DNA of 64,000 nucleotides from positions 1-64,000 of the forward strand of contig JAWAEW010000001.1 in the NCBI GenBank assembly GCA_038891035.1, written 5' to 3'. The translations under genes and the position numbers were made by a program. The DNA comes from UBA10161 sp038891035 (GTDB lineage: Archaea; Micrarchaeota; Micrarchaeia; Anstonellales; Anstonellaceae). Below the pieces are notes generated by a model. It was not told the DNA's origin and did not search any database. It saw only the letters and a program-made list of their open reading frames with translations. This document shows positions 33,081 through 41,398 of the stretch, one piece after another (the stretch's first letter is position 1; every line of letters begins with the position of its first letter).

Positions 33081-33287
33081 ATGACTGTTTGGAATCGCAC
33101 GCTTAGAGTGAATAACGCCCAAAAAAGCAATGCATTTGTCCAGATTTTTTACAAGGATTCAATAGCAAAATTCATAGAAAAAATTGCTCCAAAAGTTTCA
33201 CGGCTGCGATCCAGGCTATTGAAGGTGGAAAAAATCGACGTTTTTAGGCTAGGCAGAAAAAGAGTGACAAAAATTACATTTTCCTGA
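33081..33287 (+). CDS. Small basic protein, unknown
   Basis: 68 residues, strongly basic (KVSRLRSRLLKVEKIDVFRLGRKRVTKITF). A TATA-like CTTTTTATAACC (about 33027-33038) and ribosome site GGTGAGG support a real gene. The mixture of short strands and Arg/Lys suggests RNA or DNA binding. The following gene starts 10 bp downstream. No family recognised. Confidence 0.6.
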   Translation: MTVWNRTLRVNNAQKSNAFVQIFYKDSIAKFIEKIAPKVSRLRSRLLKVEKIDVFRLGRKRVTKITFS

Positions 33288-33297
33288 GGCTGGGAAA

Positions 33298-33942
33298 ATG
33301 AAGCGTTTTCTTGTTCTTGTAGAAGGTTTTGAGAGTCTAAGCTACCCTCTTGGAAAGGAAGAGCTGCCAGCCGAGTTTGAGTACAATAAGGAAAAATTCT
33401 TTCTCGTCAAAGTTGCAGATGAATTTGAAGCCCAGGCGCTTGTTGCAGCGGCAGAGGACTTAAAGCAGCACGCAGTACCAGCAGTTGGCTATGTTTTTTC
33501 AGAAGGAAAGTTTTACCTGGTTTGCATGAAGCAAGGCAAAAAGCCAAATGCAGCCGAGATGTCACCTCAGCAAAGACTCTCCTTCGCAATCCTTACAGTC
33601 CGCAGGCTTGCTGCAATACATTCCCAAGGACTTTGCTGTGGCGGGCTGCCATCAGATGCAATTGAATTCTCAGGCAAACAAGTTTTATTAAGTCAGCCTA
33701 ATCGGCTTTGCTCAGAGGTAGAAAATCACGAGATGTTTTTTGAAGCTGCGGCAACTCTGGGTTTGCTCAAAAGCAACCAATTTGTTTTGTATTCGCAGCT
33801 TAGACAGCTTGCATCAGAATATGTGTCATTCTCTCCAATTTGCCGCCATACAGTATATTCGTATGTTAAAGAAAAAGGTCTTTCCTTGTCACCCACAGAA
33901 GCACTAGCGCAGGCTGCCGCAAAGTATTCCTTGTTCTTTTAG
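33298..33942 (+). CDS. Possible degenerate protein-kinase-fold protein
   Basis: 214 residues. The pattern FEAQALVAAAEDLKQHAVPAVGYVFSEGKFYLVCMKQGKK, then AILTVRRLAAIHSQGLCCGGLPSDAIEFSGKQVLLSQPNRL looks like the hinge and catalytic loop of a eukaryotic-type kinase (compare L-x-LH-x-G-x-x-HGDL-x-P-x-N-x-x). Here the catalytic Asp and Asn are replaced (CGGLPSDAI) and the DFG Asp is absent. That reading is my inference from pattern only. The gene shares an apparent operon with the small basic protein before it and overlaps the convergent rad50 stop by 4 bp. Confidence 0.5.
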   Translation: MKRFLVLVEGFESLSYPLGKEELPAEFEYNKEKFFLVKVADEFEAQALVAAAEDLKQHAVPAVGYVFSEGKFYLVCMKQGKKPNAAEMSPQQRLSFAILTVRRLAAIHSQGLCCGGLPSDAIEFSGKQVLLSQPNRLCSEVENHEMFFEAAATLGLLKSNQFVLYSQLRQLASEYVSFSPICRHTVYSYVKEKGLSLSPTEALAQAAAKYSLFF

Positions 33943-36236
33943 GCAATTTGGCTTACTTGGGTTGGCTGGCCAGCTCCTTTGTCCCTCTCCAACTGCCAAA
34001 CAGTGCCGTACGAGGCCTGTCCCAACGATGAATCGTGCGTTATAACGAAAGTTTGAGCAACAATTTGAGGAATTTTGGTCTGTATTGCTTCTGAAAGAAG
34101 GGCAACTGCATCGCTGTCAAGGTTGTGTGTCGGCTCATCCAACACAAGCCAACCCAAATCAGGAGTAAGCACTGCAGCAAATGCAACCCGCAATGCAAGG
34201 CATAAGCAAGCCCGCTCTCCCCCAGATGCAATGCTTTCAACCTCTTTCCAACCATCTTTGTACATCAGGATGCGATAGTCCTTTTCATCCGCCTCAAGCT
34301 TGACTTGCTTGTAGTCTGAGTAAGGATAAAGAGAAGACCAAATCTCTGCAAGTGCCGTATTTATCTCATCAATAAGACTGTTTCTAAGTTCCACCTGCGC
34401 TGCAGCAAGACAATTTTTGTAAATCTTGAGATTTTCTGCAGCATGTGAATATTTTTGCGCCTTCTCTTTTCTTTGCTTTATCTGAAAAATTTCGCCTTCG
34501 AGTGCGGCAGCCAGCTTTTCTAACATGAGAAGCTGCTCCTGCTTGCTTTTCAGCTTCTGGCGCAAATCTGCCCACTCCACCGAAATCAAGCTAACTCTCT
34601 TTTGCACCTCTGCATATTTTTCCTCACTGAAATTGATTTTCTCAAGTTCCGCCCTTATTTGCTCCAGCTTGCTTTCTGCTTTGGTTGCTTCCTGGAACGC
34701 TTCGGAGAGTTGTTGCAAATGCTGAATTTCCCTTTCGATTTCAGATTTGCTCTGCTGACATTCCAACATATCTTTCTGCACCTGCTGTAGATTTTTTTGC
34801 AAGTCATCTTTTTGTTTTTTGAGAAGAGCCAACTCCGCTTCAAGATTACCCGTAGGCTGTTGTTTGGAAAGCGCCTCAATCTCAACAAAAAGCAAACGCA
34901 CTTCGGATGCCGCTTGCTCAAGCTTTTGAATCTCTGCTTTCTTATCAGATATGCTTTTGCGCAGCTGAAGAGAGGAGCTTGCATATATTTTCTTTTCATT
35001 GCTTTTCTGCTCAAAAAGCGCTTTTGCATTTTCTTTTCCAAGGTGCGTACCACAAACCGGGCACTTCGCATCCACAGATGACAAGGCAAATAGCACTGCC
35101 TCAAGCTCCTTTTCTTTGGCCTCTGACTGTACAAGATCAGCCTCAAACTTTTGCAGCTGGTTTTTTGCAGCTTCAAGTTCTTGCTGTATCTGATTCAGCT
35201 TTTTTCCTTTTGTTATACTTAGCGCCTTTTGCATCAACCTTTCTGCATCTGTTTTCCTTACCGCCGCAGCTTGAAGCTGGCTTTCAAGCACTGCAATCTT
35301 CGATGAAACCTCAGAAAATGCGCTCTGGCAGGATGCAAGCTCGCCTTTTTTTTGCTCTAGCTTTTTTTCTGCCTCTTCCAATTTTTTGCGAAGGAGATCC
35401 TCAGATTCTTTGCTTGGGATTTCTTTTCCTTCAAGTTCCTTTCTTAGCCTTTCAGAAATCGCCTCAAGCTTTTTCGCTTCGGCAAAAAGTGTAGCCCACC
35501 TTCTTCTTGCCTGCTCAAAAATAGCAACTTCATTTTCGGCTTCCTCCTTTTTCACAGTGGCCTTTTGTAGCTCAAACGACAGCCTGTCAATCTCTTGCAA
35601 GCACTCTGCCATAGCCTGCTTCTGCTGCTGCAATTGTCTACTGACTTCTTCCAGCCTGGCATCGTCTTGAGGCAGTGAAAGTGCTTTTGCCTGCTGCTCC
35701 AGCTTGAAGCAGGTATTTTGCGTATTTTGCAAAGCCAAGTCAAACTGACCCAGTCCCAAAAGCCAATCTATCTCTTCTTTCCTTTGTCTTGGATTCAACG
35801 AGAGTAGGAAATCCATTCTATTTTGCTCAGAGTAGATTGCGCGAGTAAAAAGCTCATAATCTACTCCAAGGACCTCTTCAATATAAGATGTAACCTGTCT
35901 TGCTCCTTTTTGCACCAGCCTCCCTTCACAACGCACCTCTGCCTCTGAAATTCCCTTCCCCACCTTTCGCAATACAGAATATTTCTTTCCCCCCTTTTCA
36001 AATTCCAGCTGTATTATTGCCGCAGAAGCTCCGCTTCCTAGTCTAACCAAGTCTTCAGTGCTCATATCACGCCGCGAAAGACGCGGAAATGTCCCATAAA
36101 GTGCAAAGCAAATGGCATCTAGCACAGAGGATTTTCCAGAACCCATCCTGCCAATCAAAATATTGGTCCCTTTTTTGAAACTCATCTGGGTGTGCATGTG
36201 CGATTTGAAGTTTTCAAGTATCAGCTTAGTTATCAT
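33939..36236 (-). CDS. rad50: DNA double-strand break repair ATPase Rad50
   Basis: 765 residues from ATG 36236, chosen over a TTG two codons earlier because of the MITKLILENFKSH start. ABC/SMC ATPase that holds DNA ends with Mre11. Seen: Walker A GRMGSGKSS (29-37), long coiled coils on both sides of the zinc hook CPVC at 392-395, the ABC signature SGGERACLCLALRVAFA, Walker B LGWLVLDEPTHNLD and a D-loop His nearby. It is on the short side for Rad50 (usual 850-900). Mre11 is not in the window. Coiled-coil length suggests short arms. Confidence 0.93.
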   Translation of the reverse strand: MITKLILENFKSHMHTQMSFKKGTNILIGRMGSGKSSVLDAICFALYGTFPRLSRRDMSTEDLVRLGSGASAAIIQLEFEKGGKKYSVLRKVGKGISEAEVRCEGRLVQKGARQVTSYIEEVLGVDYELFTRAIYSEQNRMDFLLSLNPRQRKEEIDWLLGLGQFDLALQNTQNTCFKLEQQAKALSLPQDDARLEEVSRQLQQQKQAMAECLQEIDRLSFELQKATVKKEEAENEVAIFEQARRRWATLFAEAKKLEAISERLRKELEGKEIPSKESEDLLRKKLEEAEKKLEQKKGELASCQSAFSEVSSKIAVLESQLQAAAVRKTDAERLMQKALSITKGKKLNQIQQELEAAKNQLQKFEADLVQSEAKEKELEAVLFALSSVDAKCPVCGTHLGKENAKALFEQKSNEKKIYASSSLQLRKSISDKKAEIQKLEQAASEVRLLFVEIEALSKQQPTGNLEAELALLKKQKDDLQKNLQQVQKDMLECQQSKSEIEREIQHLQQLSEAFQEATKAESKLEQIRAELEKINFSEEKYAEVQKRVSLISVEWADLRQKLKSKQEQLLMLEKLAAALEGEIFQIKQRKEKAQKYSHAAENLKIYKNCLAAAQVELRNSLIDEINTALAEIWSSLYPYSDYKQVKLEADEKDYRILMYKDGWKEVESIASGGERACLCLALRVAFAAVLTPDLGWLVLDEPTHNLDSDAVALLSEAIQTKIPQIVAQTFVITHDSSLGQASYGTVWQLERDKGAGQPTQVSQIA

Positions 36237-36251
36237 GTGCAAACCTTCCTT

Positions 36252-36485
36252 TTAAAATATCGCCTCGACAGCATCTGTCCTTGCCTTGTACACCTCTATA
36301 ACTTTCCTGTAGCGTAAAAAAAACCTATCCGCAGCTGCCTCGTCTTCATCCTGCACCATTATAACTGATTTGGTCCTCCAAGGGCAAGATGAAAGCCTAC
36401 TTTTTTTCAAATCGTAATAAAAGCGCCTCTTGATGCGGTTGTACTCTTTTATTCCAGTTTTGAGGTCGTAAAAATAAAGTATCAT
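36252..36485 (-). CDS. Small ferredoxin-like-fold protein (Cas2/VapD-like?)
   Basis: 77 residues from ATG 36485 (MILYFYDLKTGIKEYNRIKRRFYYDLKK). A strand ending in YDL, a basic helix, KSVIMV and a later VIEVYKA strand are reminiscent of the Cas2/VapD fold, which several non-CRISPR archaeal proteins also have. No CRISPR array or other cas gene is present. It lies 15 bp upstream of rad50 on the same strand. The function is open. Confidence 0.55.
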   Translation of the reverse strand: MILYFYDLKTGIKEYNRIKRRFYYDLKKSRLSSCPWRTKSVIMVQDEDEAAADRFFLRYRKVIEVYKARTDAVEAIF

Positions 36486-36521
36486 GTATCTATAGGCACA
36501 AAACATCCTAAAATCCTTGCC

Positions 36522-36773
36522 CTACAGCCTATCTACAGATGTGATCTCCACACTTGAGACATTCTCCAAACTCGAGGCCTTCTGCTCAAGCAGATCAGTT
36601 TCGCCTGCTTTGTCCTCAACTATAAAAACAGCCTTGAGTGCCACAATCCCAAATGCAAGAGGCTCTTCTTGCAGCTTGTAAGGCTTGAGGTCTTTTGCAA
36701 TTTGCTCTTTTAGCACCTTAAAGCCTTCCATATCTTGCGGGACAATCCTTATGGTTACAGCAACCTGACCCAT
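36522..36773 (-). CDS. ef1b: Elongation factor 1-beta (aEF-1B)
   Basis: 83 residues, the standard archaeal size. Guanine-nucleotide exchange factor for aEF-1A. The sequence MGQVAVTIRIVPQDMEGFKVLKEQIAKDLK ... EPLAFGIVALKAVFIVEDKAGETDLLEQKASSLENVSSVEITSVDRL matches the family throughout, including the final SVEI-x-SVDRL. It follows a 50-residue zinc-ribbon gene by 9 bp, an arrangement commonly seen in archaea. Confidence 0.95.
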   Translation of the reverse strand: MGQVAVTIRIVPQDMEGFKVLKEQIAKDLKPYKLQEEPLAFGIVALKAVFIVEDKAGETDLLEQKASSLENVSSVEITSVDRL

Positions 36774-36782
36774 AGCATCACT

Positions 36783-36935
36783 TCAAGGTCCGTTTCTACC
36801 ACACGAAGGGCAAACATAAGGCAAACTTATCTCTCTGCAGTGCGGGCATCTTATAATAGGGTTGCCGCATTCTGCGCAAGGAAACTTTGCATAGTTTTTG
36901 GTCCTCTTCCCGCAAGTTGTACAGCTTTCCAACAT
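36783..36935 (-). CDS. Zinc-ribbon protein of the aEF-1beta-linked family
   Basis: 50 residues. It has four CxxC pairs (Cys5/8, 20/23, 30/33 and 42/45), giving two zinc-ribbon sites: ESCTTCGKRT, FPCAECGNPIIRCPHCREI, YVCPSCGRNGP. Such proteins precede aEF-1beta genes in many archaea and are nucleic-acid-related zinc-finger proteins of unknown detailed role. The ATG at 36935 follows an A/T-rich stretch. It is short but strongly supported by the Cys pattern and the 9-bp gap to aEF-1beta. Confidence 0.88.
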   Translation of the reverse strand: MLESCTTCGKRTKNYAKFPCAECGNPIIRCPHCREISLPYVCPSCGRNGP

Positions 36936-36980
36936 CCAAACTCACCTGCAGGCAGATTAAAAGCCAATAAAGTTTTAAGC

Positions 36981-37196
36981 TTACTTCTTTGGAAGGTACT
37001 CTAGCAGGCCCTCTGCCAAATCAGATACTGCCAAGAGCGCAGCTATAAACATTACAAATGGATGGACACCTTTAAGGCTGATAAAGAATATGTTCACATT
37101 CAAATAAAGCGCCAGTACCAGCCCAATCAAGATATATGCACCTATCACAAGATGGACGGTGCCTAAAAATCTAGAAGCAGTTTCGGTGCCTTTCAT
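36981..37196 (-). CDS. Small membrane protein, two or three helices
   Basis: 71 residues from ATG 37196 (GGGTGATTTG ribosome site). Hydrophobic helices FLGTVHLVIGAYILIGLVLALYL and VHPFVMFIAALLAVSDLAEGLL; the loop between has a short aromatic stretch. It lies between metK and the zinc-ribbon gene on the same strand. Function unknown. Confidence 0.6.
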   Translation of the reverse strand: MKGTETASRFLGTVHLVIGAYILIGLVLALYLNVNIFFISLKGVHPFVMFIAALLAVSDLAEGLLEYLPKK

Positions 37197-37231
37197 CAAA
37201 TCACCCTATGACCACTGTTTGTCTTTCAGCT

Positions 37232-38410
37232 TTATATTCCTGCTTCTTTCTTTAGCCTCTGAGCCTTATCGGTTCTTTCCCATGTGAATTCTTCCTCTTC
37301 CCTTCCAAAATGCCCATAAGCTGCAGTCTTTTTGTAAATTGGGCGCCTCAGTTTCAAATCAGAAATTATATGTCCAACCTTCAGCCTGAAATTCTCCTTT
37401 ATAAGCTGGACAATTCTGTCATTTGGTATTTTTCCTGTCCCAAAAGTCTCCACAAAAATAGAAATCGGATCAGAAACTCCTATCACATATGCAAGTTGAA
37501 CCTCGCACCTTTGCGCAATTCCAGCAGCAACCAGGTTTTTTGCAATATACCTTGCCATATAACAAGCCGAGCGGTCCACTTTAGTTGGGTCCTTACCAGA
37601 AAAGCAGCCCCCACCATGGGCAGCCATCCCTCCATAAGTATCCACAATTATCTTCCTGCCAGTAAGTCCAGTATCTGCCGCTGGGCCTCCAAGCACAAAC
37701 CTGCCTGTGCCATTTACAATTACTTCGGTGTCGTGCTTGAAATATTCCCCTAGCACTGGTTCTACTACATACTTTTGCAAATCCCTCTTTATCATTTCCC
37801 TATCCACACTTTTTCCTTGGTATTGCTCATCGTGCTGGGCAGCAATTACAACTGTGGTTGCCTTTATGGGGCGGTTGTCTTGGTCGTATTCTACTGTTAC
37901 TTGCGTCTTTCCGTCCGGCCTCAGATAAGGAACAATTCCTTCCTTTCTTACCTTGGCAAGCTGAAACGAAAGTCTATTTGCAAGCATTATAGGTAAAGGC
38001 ATAAGCTGAGGGGTTTCATTCACTGCATATCCAAACATTATACCTTGGTCCCCTGCCCCAAGCTGCTCCAAATCCTCCTCCTTTACACCACGAGCAATAT
38101 CAGGTGATTGGGCGTGGATAGAGGAGAGCACGCCCACACTTTTGCTGTCAAAATGATACTCTGGCTTGGTATAGCCTATGTCTTCCAGCACTTTTCTTAC
38201 CATACCATCAATGTCGCAGTAGCCTTCAGTAGTTATCTCACCCGCAACCACCACAAGGCCCGTAGTTGCAAGTGCTTCCACTGCCACATGCGAGCGAGGA
38301 TCCTGAGCAATCAAATCGTCCAAGATTGCATCGGCGATCTGGTCGCAAACCTTGTCTGGATGGCCTTCAGTGACTGATTCAGATGTGAATAAATAATTTT
38401 TTTTGCTCAT
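37232..38410 (-). CDS. metK: S-adenosylmethionine synthetase, bacterial type
   Basis: 392 residues from ATG 38410, with AGGTGATCCG just ahead. Makes SAM from methionine and ATP. Seen: FTSESVTEGHPDKVCDQIADAILD, GAGDQGIMFGYA, the substrate loop GGGCFSGKDPTKVDRSACYMARYIAKN, and YVIGVSDPISIFVETFGT. These belong to the bacterial/eukaryotic family, not to the distinct archaeal SAM synthetase. This points to acquisition from bacteria. An ahcY gene is in the same window. The 16-bp palindrome 55 bp upstream may be its operator. Confidence 0.96.
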   Translation of the reverse strand: MSKKNYLFTSESVTEGHPDKVCDQIADAILDDLIAQDPRSHVAVEALATTGLVVVAGEITTEGYCDIDGMVRKVLEDIGYTKPEYHFDSKSVGVLSSIHAQSPDIARGVKEEDLEQLGAGDQGIMFGYAVNETPQLMPLPIMLANRLSFQLAKVRKEGIVPYLRPDGKTQVTVEYDQDNRPIKATTVVIAAQHDEQYQGKSVDREMIKRDLQKYVVEPVLGEYFKHDTEVIVNGTGRFVLGGPAADTGLTGRKIIVDTYGGMAAHGGGCFSGKDPTKVDRSACYMARYIAKNLVAAGIAQRCEVQLAYVIGVSDPISIFVETFGTGKIPNDRIVQLIKENFRLKVGHIISDLKLRRPIYKKTAAYGHFGREEEEFTWERTDKAQRLKKEAGI

Positions 38411-38464
38411 CGGATCACCTGTTGTGAATTTTTCTTTCATTATTATATTTTCTTTTGCATCATT

Positions 38465-38480
38465 TATTCATATATGAATA
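38465..38480. promoter_or_regulatory. Palindromic operator-like site upstream of metK
   Basis: TATTCATATATGAATA, a perfect palindrome, identical to the core of 22132-22149. It sits in the 132-bp divergent gap between metK and the PHP-like gene, 55 bp before the metK ATG. Its AT-rich core may overlap the metK TATA box, consistent with repression. Confidence 0.6.
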
Positions 38481-38542
38481 TCATCTTTGCTCTCTAAGAC
38501 GCAAGTTTTTTAAAGTGGTTATAGCTGAAATATAGTGGTTTT

Positions 38543-40201
38543 ATGGCATATATTTTAGTCCCTTCAAAAAAGAACATTTCGCATGCGCACCGAATGCTGG
38601 CAGAAGCCCTCGCATCAAACGGCTTTTTCGCATCAAAGGGAGTGCTTGCTGACCGATATTACAAAAAAGGAGAGCCATCTTCTCAAACTTTCTTTGTGTA
38701 TGGCCGTTCATTTGAGCCTGACGGCAGCACAAACCAAAAGTCCGCATTCAACATCTGCGTGCTTGATACTGGAAGAAGGCTGAGAGTGTGGTTTTCAAGC
38801 ACAGAATCCTCACCTCAGGCAACTCAATTCGGATACCACCAATACATTCACTTTTTCTCCTTTTCAGCAGGCAACCTCTCCAAGTTCATTGCGCAAGTTG
38901 TAGATGAAGCCATAAAGGCTTCATGGTGCAAGCCAGAATCTTCTTACAGGATTTTTATCCATAATCATCTTGCAGAACTTGGTGGAGTGAGCTTGAACAA
39001 CACACTTCAAATGTACGACGACGGCCGTTCTTCCTCAGCGGCACTGCTTTACAATTTGGTGCTTTCGCATGCTGATTTTGTGGCAATTACACATCACAAC
39101 CACTTCCTGCTTGCACCTTGGAAACGCTTTGAGGAGCAGGCATCTCAATATTCCGTGAGTCTAATTGCAGGCTTTGAAGCAACTTTACCTATTTTCCAGT
39201 TTGAGCCATGGTTTGCAGGTACACCAGAAGGCAAGGTACACAATCCAAACGGCCCACATATTGTGCTTCTTTTTGATAGTCCTGCTCTTGCTTCTGAATT
39301 TTGGGGCAGATACTTTTCTGGCAGGCCACAATACAAATACGCTCCAACCGCATCAGCAGGGGTTGAGCTTTTTGCAATCTCTGACGAAATAGACAAGAAA
39401 TACAGTGGCAGAATTGCAAAGCTTATCGCCCACCCTGTTTGCGATGTTTCCTTACCTGATGTAGGACTAGTAAATCGCGTAGCAAAAGGAGAAATTTCAG
39501 TCTCAGAAATGCTTCAGCTTATCAATCGCTCCTCAGGGATTGCAGTATTCAACCTTTCTTTGAACGATAAACCTATCGATTTTGGCCTGTATGCTTATCA
39601 AGTAAAGGAATGTTCGTATTTTTCAAAGGAAGAAAAGCAGCGCAGACTAAAGAATATCGCTGAAGCAGAAGAATACTTCAACAGTATTGTCAAAGCAGCA
39701 GGGCTTGAAGGCCTCACACCAAACAACATCAACTTTGCTCTATCTTTGCAGTTCGACAAGACACTAATTCCTTTTGTTGATACTGACGCACACAATTTTG
39801 ACTGGGGATATACTAATCTTGGCCCTTTCCATTGGATGATTCGCTCTATGGGACTTTTTGCAGCAGGCCACAATACACTTTCATTTGATGTTTTGCCTGC
39901 TGTCAAGCCCTCCCCAGCAGAAGTAGTCTATTTCATTGAAAAGAAAGGCAAAACGGAAGGATGCCATTGGTCTTTCACTTTATTTTCCGAGATAAAAGAC
40001 GGTCACCTTCAAATAACTCTAAAAAGAAGGGAGTCCGCCTGGTCGCAAAAAATATTCAATCTGCTTGAAAAGGCATACTATTATGTAAAGCAAGTGACCA
40101 TATTGGGTTCTGATACTGCTCAGGCCATGGCAGATCAGGGCTCACTTCACGAGCCTTTAGTAATGCTTCGCGGCTCAATACCAGGTTCCATACCAAAATA
40201 G
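38543..40201 (+). CDS. PHP-superfamily-like metal-dependent protein with novel N-terminal part
   Basis: 552 residues. Around residues 130-230 a PHP-type phosphoesterase pattern is seen: YRIFIHNHLAELGGVSLNN, DDGRSSSAALLYNLVLSHADFVAITHHNHFLLAPWKRFEEQASQYSVSLIAGFEATLP, and later IPFVDTDAHNFDWGYTN. His-x-His, the ITHHNH and the DAH motifs can supply metal ligands. The first 125 residues and the C-terminal 100 are of no recognised family. Probable substrates are nucleotides or phosphate esters, not determined. A TATA-like TTTTTTAAAG near 38510 suggests a short leader. Confidence 0.65.
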   Translation: MAYILVPSKKNISHAHRMLAEALASNGFFASKGVLADRYYKKGEPSSQTFFVYGRSFEPDGSTNQKSAFNICVLDTGRRLRVWFSSTESSPQATQFGYHQYIHFFSFSAGNLSKFIAQVVDEAIKASWCKPESSYRIFIHNHLAELGGVSLNNTLQMYDDGRSSSAALLYNLVLSHADFVAITHHNHFLLAPWKRFEEQASQYSVSLIAGFEATLPIFQFEPWFAGTPEGKVHNPNGPHIVLLFDSPALASEFWGRYFSGRPQYKYAPTASAGVELFAISDEIDKKYSGRIAKLIAHPVCDVSLPDVGLVNRVAKGEISVSEMLQLINRSSGIAVFNLSLNDKPIDFGLYAYQVKECSYFSKEEKQRRLKNIAEAEEYFNSIVKAAGLEGLTPNNINFALSLQFDKTLIPFVDTDAHNFDWGYTNLGPFHWMIRSMGLFAAGHNTLSFDVLPAVKPSPAEVVYFIEKKGKTEGCHWSFTLFSEIKDGHLQITLKRRESAWSQKIFNLLEKAYYYVKQVTILGSDTAQAMADQGSLHEPLVMLRGSIPGSIPK

Positions 40202-40468
40202 CTAGCATATTACAATCGTCTCTACTCCTGGCTGAATTCTTCTTATAAAACGGTCTATCTTAGTTGCAATTCTGAGAGCTTCGACATCAGGGTATTCTTT
40301 CCTAAGCTCTTCCTTCAACTTATACGCCAAAGCAATTTTTTCATCTATCTTTCCATCCGGAAGACTTTCAAGAATCTTTAATGCAGATTCTGCTATCTTT
40401 TTTTTGTAAGGCTGATACTTTGGCCTTGATGCGCATTCAACCAGCCTTTCAGCAGCTTTGATCCCCAT
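40202..40468 (-). CDS. Small helical protein, unknown
   Basis: 88 residues, mostly helical (AERLVECASRPKYQPYKKKIAESALKILESL ... KIALAYKLKEELRKEYPDVEALRIATKIDRFIRRI). The ATG has a fine ribosome site (GGGGTGATTAA). The stop abuts the convergent PHP-like gene. It resembles small archaeal helical adaptors, but I cannot name a family. Confidence 0.6.
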   Translation of the reverse strand: MGIKAAERLVECASRPKYQPYKKKIAESALKILESLPDGKIDEKIALAYKLKEELRKEYPDVEALRIATKIDRFIRRIQPGVETIVIC

Positions 40469-40588
40469 TTAATCACCCCACTTTTTTCCCACCAAACATT
40501 TTATAAACCAATAACTCCTGCCGCATTTTCTTCTTTCATCAAGCCAAACTGCATAATTTTTAATTTTTGGCCATAGAAATCGAAATTT

Positions 40589-41383
40589 ATGTTTCGAAGT
40601 TTGTTTTCAATCATTTCACTTCTTTTTTTGCTCTTCCTTTTTGGCTGCTATAGCCAGCAGCCCGCACCACCTTCATCAACTGAGAACCCGTCACCTCAAT
40701 TGACGCCTTCTCTTCGTGCTGAGATCTGCAATAAAATTTCTGACGGAGACACAAAAAATTTTTGCTTAGGAATGCTTACAAAAAATTTAGAATACTGCGA
40801 CAAAATTACGAACAATGAAAACAAAAGACAAATGTGTTATTCTGATATTGCAATCGACATGCAGGATCCTTCTGTTTGCTATAAAATAAATGAGCCGGGA
40901 GCATTTCAAAATTGTTTTGCTCTTGCTTCTAGGAACGTTTCACAATGTCTCTTAGACCCTCCTTACGGATTCAATCCGATAAAAAACACCTGCATTTCAA
41001 ATTTTGCAGCACTTGTAAATGACGATAGCATCTGTGTTTACTCTCAATACAAAGAAGTCTGCTTCCTCAGAGTTGCAATATCAAATAACAATGCTGCATT
41101 ATGTGAGTCTGCTGGCCCAGGGCGTGATTCCTGTTATTTTGAGATCGCATCTTCGACTTCGGATGCATCCCTTTGCAAAAATTTATCCCAAGATGTTTTC
41201 CAACAGGCATGTACTGCAATAATTTTTCAGAAGCTTTCCGATTGCCCTGCCGATTTGAAGCACATTTGCTTGATGAGAATTATCTTAAAAACAGGAGATT
41301 ATTCGCAGTGTGAAAGCATTCAGGATATAACTCGAGATGAGTGCTTGGTAGCCGTGGCATTAGCCGGAATCTTGAAAATATAG
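40589..41383 (+). CDS. Cysteine-repeat lipoprotein
   Basis: 264 residues. Lipobox LFLFGC (Cys20) after a hydrophobic signal, then a Pro/Ser linker and about seven degenerate repeats of roughly 30 residues, each with two Cys (for example CNKISDGDTKNFCLGMLTKN, CDKITNNENKRQMCYSDIA, CYKINEPGAFQNCFALA, CESAGPGRDSCYFEIA). Such repeats give a row of small disulfide-linked helices outside the cell. Found in several DPANN-type and related archaea. Probably surface binding or protection. It is followed by a membrane-protein gene 15 bp downstream. Confidence 0.72.
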   Translation: MFRSLFSIISLLFLLFLFGCYSQQPAPPSSTENPSPQLTPSLRAEICNKISDGDTKNFCLGMLTKNLEYCDKITNNENKRQMCYSDIAIDMQDPSVCYKINEPGAFQNCFALASRNVSQCLLDPPYGFNPIKNTCISNFAALVNDDSICVYSQYKEVCFLRVAISNNNAALCESAGPGRDSCYFEIASSTSDASLCKNLSQDVFQQACTAIIFQKLSDCPADLKHICLMRIILKTGDYSQCESIQDITRDECLVAVALAGILKI

Positions 41384-41398
41384 TTGATGAGTGAATAG

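Noticed and set aside
33313..36242. Many plus-strand frames within the rad50 region
   Set aside because: They are antisense shadows of the coiled coil; rad50 shows all functional motifs.
36252..36485. True cas2 gene
   Set aside because: No cas1, repeats or other cas genes nearby; similarity is only at fold level.
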